From NCBI RefSeq assembly GCF_000686945.1, contig NZ_KK366041.1, forward strand, positions 21,685 through 85,684: a stretch of DNA of 64,000 nucleotides. Reading direction: 5' to 3'. The notes beneath the pieces are model-generated. The model was not told where the DNA came from. It made no database searches and worked only from the letters and a program-made list of their open reading frames with translations. Positions 63,149 through 64,000 of this stretch are shown here, piece after piece; position 1 is the stretch's first letter; each line of letters opens with the position of its first letter. The stretch comes from Selenomonas sp. AE3005 (GTDB lineage Bacteria > Bacillota > Negativicutes > Selenomonadales > Selenomonadaceae). A program made the translations under genes and the position numbers.

Positions 63149-63499
63149 TTAGTCGTCCGAATTCAGCCAAGGCTTGAATTTGGCATCTGCTCTACAACCG
63201 TTTTTTATCCAATAGCACAGCTCTTCATGACGGATAAAACGTCCGGTAGCTGCTTCCCAATACACATTGTTGTCAAAAACACCTGTTTCTGCCTTTATGC
63301 CCCAATGGGCCAGCATCTTCTCACAATCTGAGCCAATCCCCACAAAGGTAGTCTTATACGTGTGATAATTACCGGGCCAGTGGGTTTTTAAAGTACATTT
63401 CCCTAATGCGGTCAGAACGTGGTAAAAATGGCATGATTTATACGGAGATTGGAAGGTTTTAGTAACGCAGTGGCAGAAGTCATAATATTCTTCTACCAT
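63149..63499 (-). CDS. Hypothetical Cys/His-rich protein, 116 residues
   Basis: ATG 63499 (MVEEYYDFCHCV) with GGAGCG eight bases upstream; the frame opens 15 codons earlier at a TTG. Contains several Cys and His residues (DFCHCVTKTF, SCHFYHVLTALGKC) and a C-terminal RHEELCYWIKNGC. No family recognised. Follows the YdcF-like gene on the same strand. Confidence 0.5.
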   Translation of the reverse strand: MVEEYYDFCHCVTKTFQSPYKSCHFYHVLTALGKCTLKTHWPGNYHTYKTTFVGIGSDCEKMLAHWGIKAETGVFDNNVYWEAATGRFIRHEELCYWIKNGCRADAKFKPWLNSDD

Positions 63500-63577
63500 T
63501 TTTTTTGGCGCTCCGATACCCAAGGAACAGAAACATTTCTGCAACTGTCTTAATGATTTCGTTACAACGCCAATTCA

Positions 63578-64000
63578 TTAGCTGCTGAAGGCTGGGTTGG
63601 CAGTACGGATGGTGCCCAGCTGGCTGGCGTTTAGAATTTGAAAAGCTTTTTCAACTTCCGGTGGGATATCTACGTGTGTGATGAAACCTTTACCTTGGGG
63701 GCCATAGCCATGCTTGTCATCTCTGAGCCGGGATATATCTCCCAGGAGTAGGGTAATATAATGCTCTACATCCCATAGGCCCCAATATTGGCGGATAAAG
63801 CGCAGGGAGCCATTTTCAGTGGCAAGATAGGGGAGGTAAGGTGCATAGTTTATGAAGGTAGTATCTGTGTTATACTTCAGCTCCTTGGCAAAGCCAGCTG
63901 CCATGCGGCGCTGCATAGAAGGCTCCTGCATGATTATGAGCGATTTTGCCGGGATAGCGGCCTCTTTTAGTTTTGCTAAGGCATAAGTGACATTATTGCC
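63578..64000 (-). CDS. YdcF/DUF218-like protein, 5' end outside window
   Basis: At least 140 codons, open to the window edge, so the real start lies beyond 64000; the internal ATG at 63931 is not the start. The segment NVTYALAKLKEAAIPAKSLI followed by IMQEPSMQRRMAAGFAKEL matches the DUF218/YdcF pattern (N..ENA..., D.....RR....F). The C-terminus holds GFITHVDIPPEVEKAFQIL. This family has a Rossmann-like fold with suspected SAM or envelope roles. Confidence 0.6.
   Translation of the reverse strand, partial: GNNVTYALAKLKEAAIPAKSLIIMQEPSMQRRMAAGFAKELKYNTDTTFINYAPYLPYLATENGSLRFIRQYWGLWDVEHYITLLLGDISRLRDDKHGYGPQGKGFITHVDIPPEVEKAFQILNASQLGTIRTANPAFSS

Overview
The window looks like part of a large plasmid or chromid of a diderm Firmicute (Negativicutes, most like Selenomonas or a close relative). 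The grounds are an outer-membrane two-partner secretion pair in an otherwise Firmicute-like gene set, strong AGGAGG-type ribosome binding sites, and a complete plasmid maintenance block (iteron origin, Rep_3 initiator, ParA/ParB) at 57.3-62.0 kb. The organism name is an inference from gene style only.

Layout. 0-1.8 kb: a Y-family translesion polymerase with its small partner. 1.8-8.7 kb: an AT-rich two-gene module, a 1417-residue SF2 helicase-nuclease and an overlapping 774-residue protein with a PIWI-like C-terminus. It resembles DdmDE / pPIWI-RE plasmid-defence systems and is bracketed by two copies of a palindromic element and a gene fragment. 8.8-16.9 kb: a tightly packed minus-strand run of small accessory genes (nucleotidyltransferase-fold proteins, two TnpV-like proteins, two metallophosphoesterases, several unknowns) led by a near-consensus promoter. 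17.0-20.7 kb: an HTH protein, a Cof-type HAD phosphatase, and a deletion scar fusing the 3' end of a LysR gene to a tannase-like esterase that has lost its signal peptide. 20.8-22.2 kb: an OFA-type transporter behind a probable ZTP (pfl) riboswitch. 22.3-22.8 kb: two double-glycine-leader peptides. 22.9-27.3 kb: a beta-glucoside PTS locus (GH1 enzyme, IIBCA permease, RpiR regulator). 27.8-31.1 kb: HTH protein, flavin reductase, a DUF5662/Spx-like/endonuclease IV operon and a leaderless peptide remnant. 31.2-52.5 kb: a roughly 6.5-thousand-residue filamentous-haemagglutinin-type adhesin (TpsA) and its transporter (TpsB), divergent from an HTH-receiver/histidine-kinase pair (52.7-54.6 kb). 54.7-55.0 kb: a third double-glycine peptide. 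55.2-57.0 kb: a DUF262/DUF1524 GmrSD-like gene. 57.3-62.0 kb: par operon, DnaA boxes, nine iterons, rep. 62.2-64.0 kb: an SDR oxidoreductase, a small unknown and a truncated YdcF-like gene.

How it works together. The par/rep block maintains the replicon. Two candidate anti-mobile-element systems (the helicase-nuclease/PIWI-like pair and the DUF262 protein) may exclude competitors. The TPS pair with its adjacent two-component system is a surface-adhesion unit. The double-glycine peptides share a promoter architecture and look like one secreted-peptide regulon whose exporter lies outside the window. The sugar and formate-type transport loci are ordinary metabolic cargo. All functions are read from motifs by eye; no database or alignment was run.
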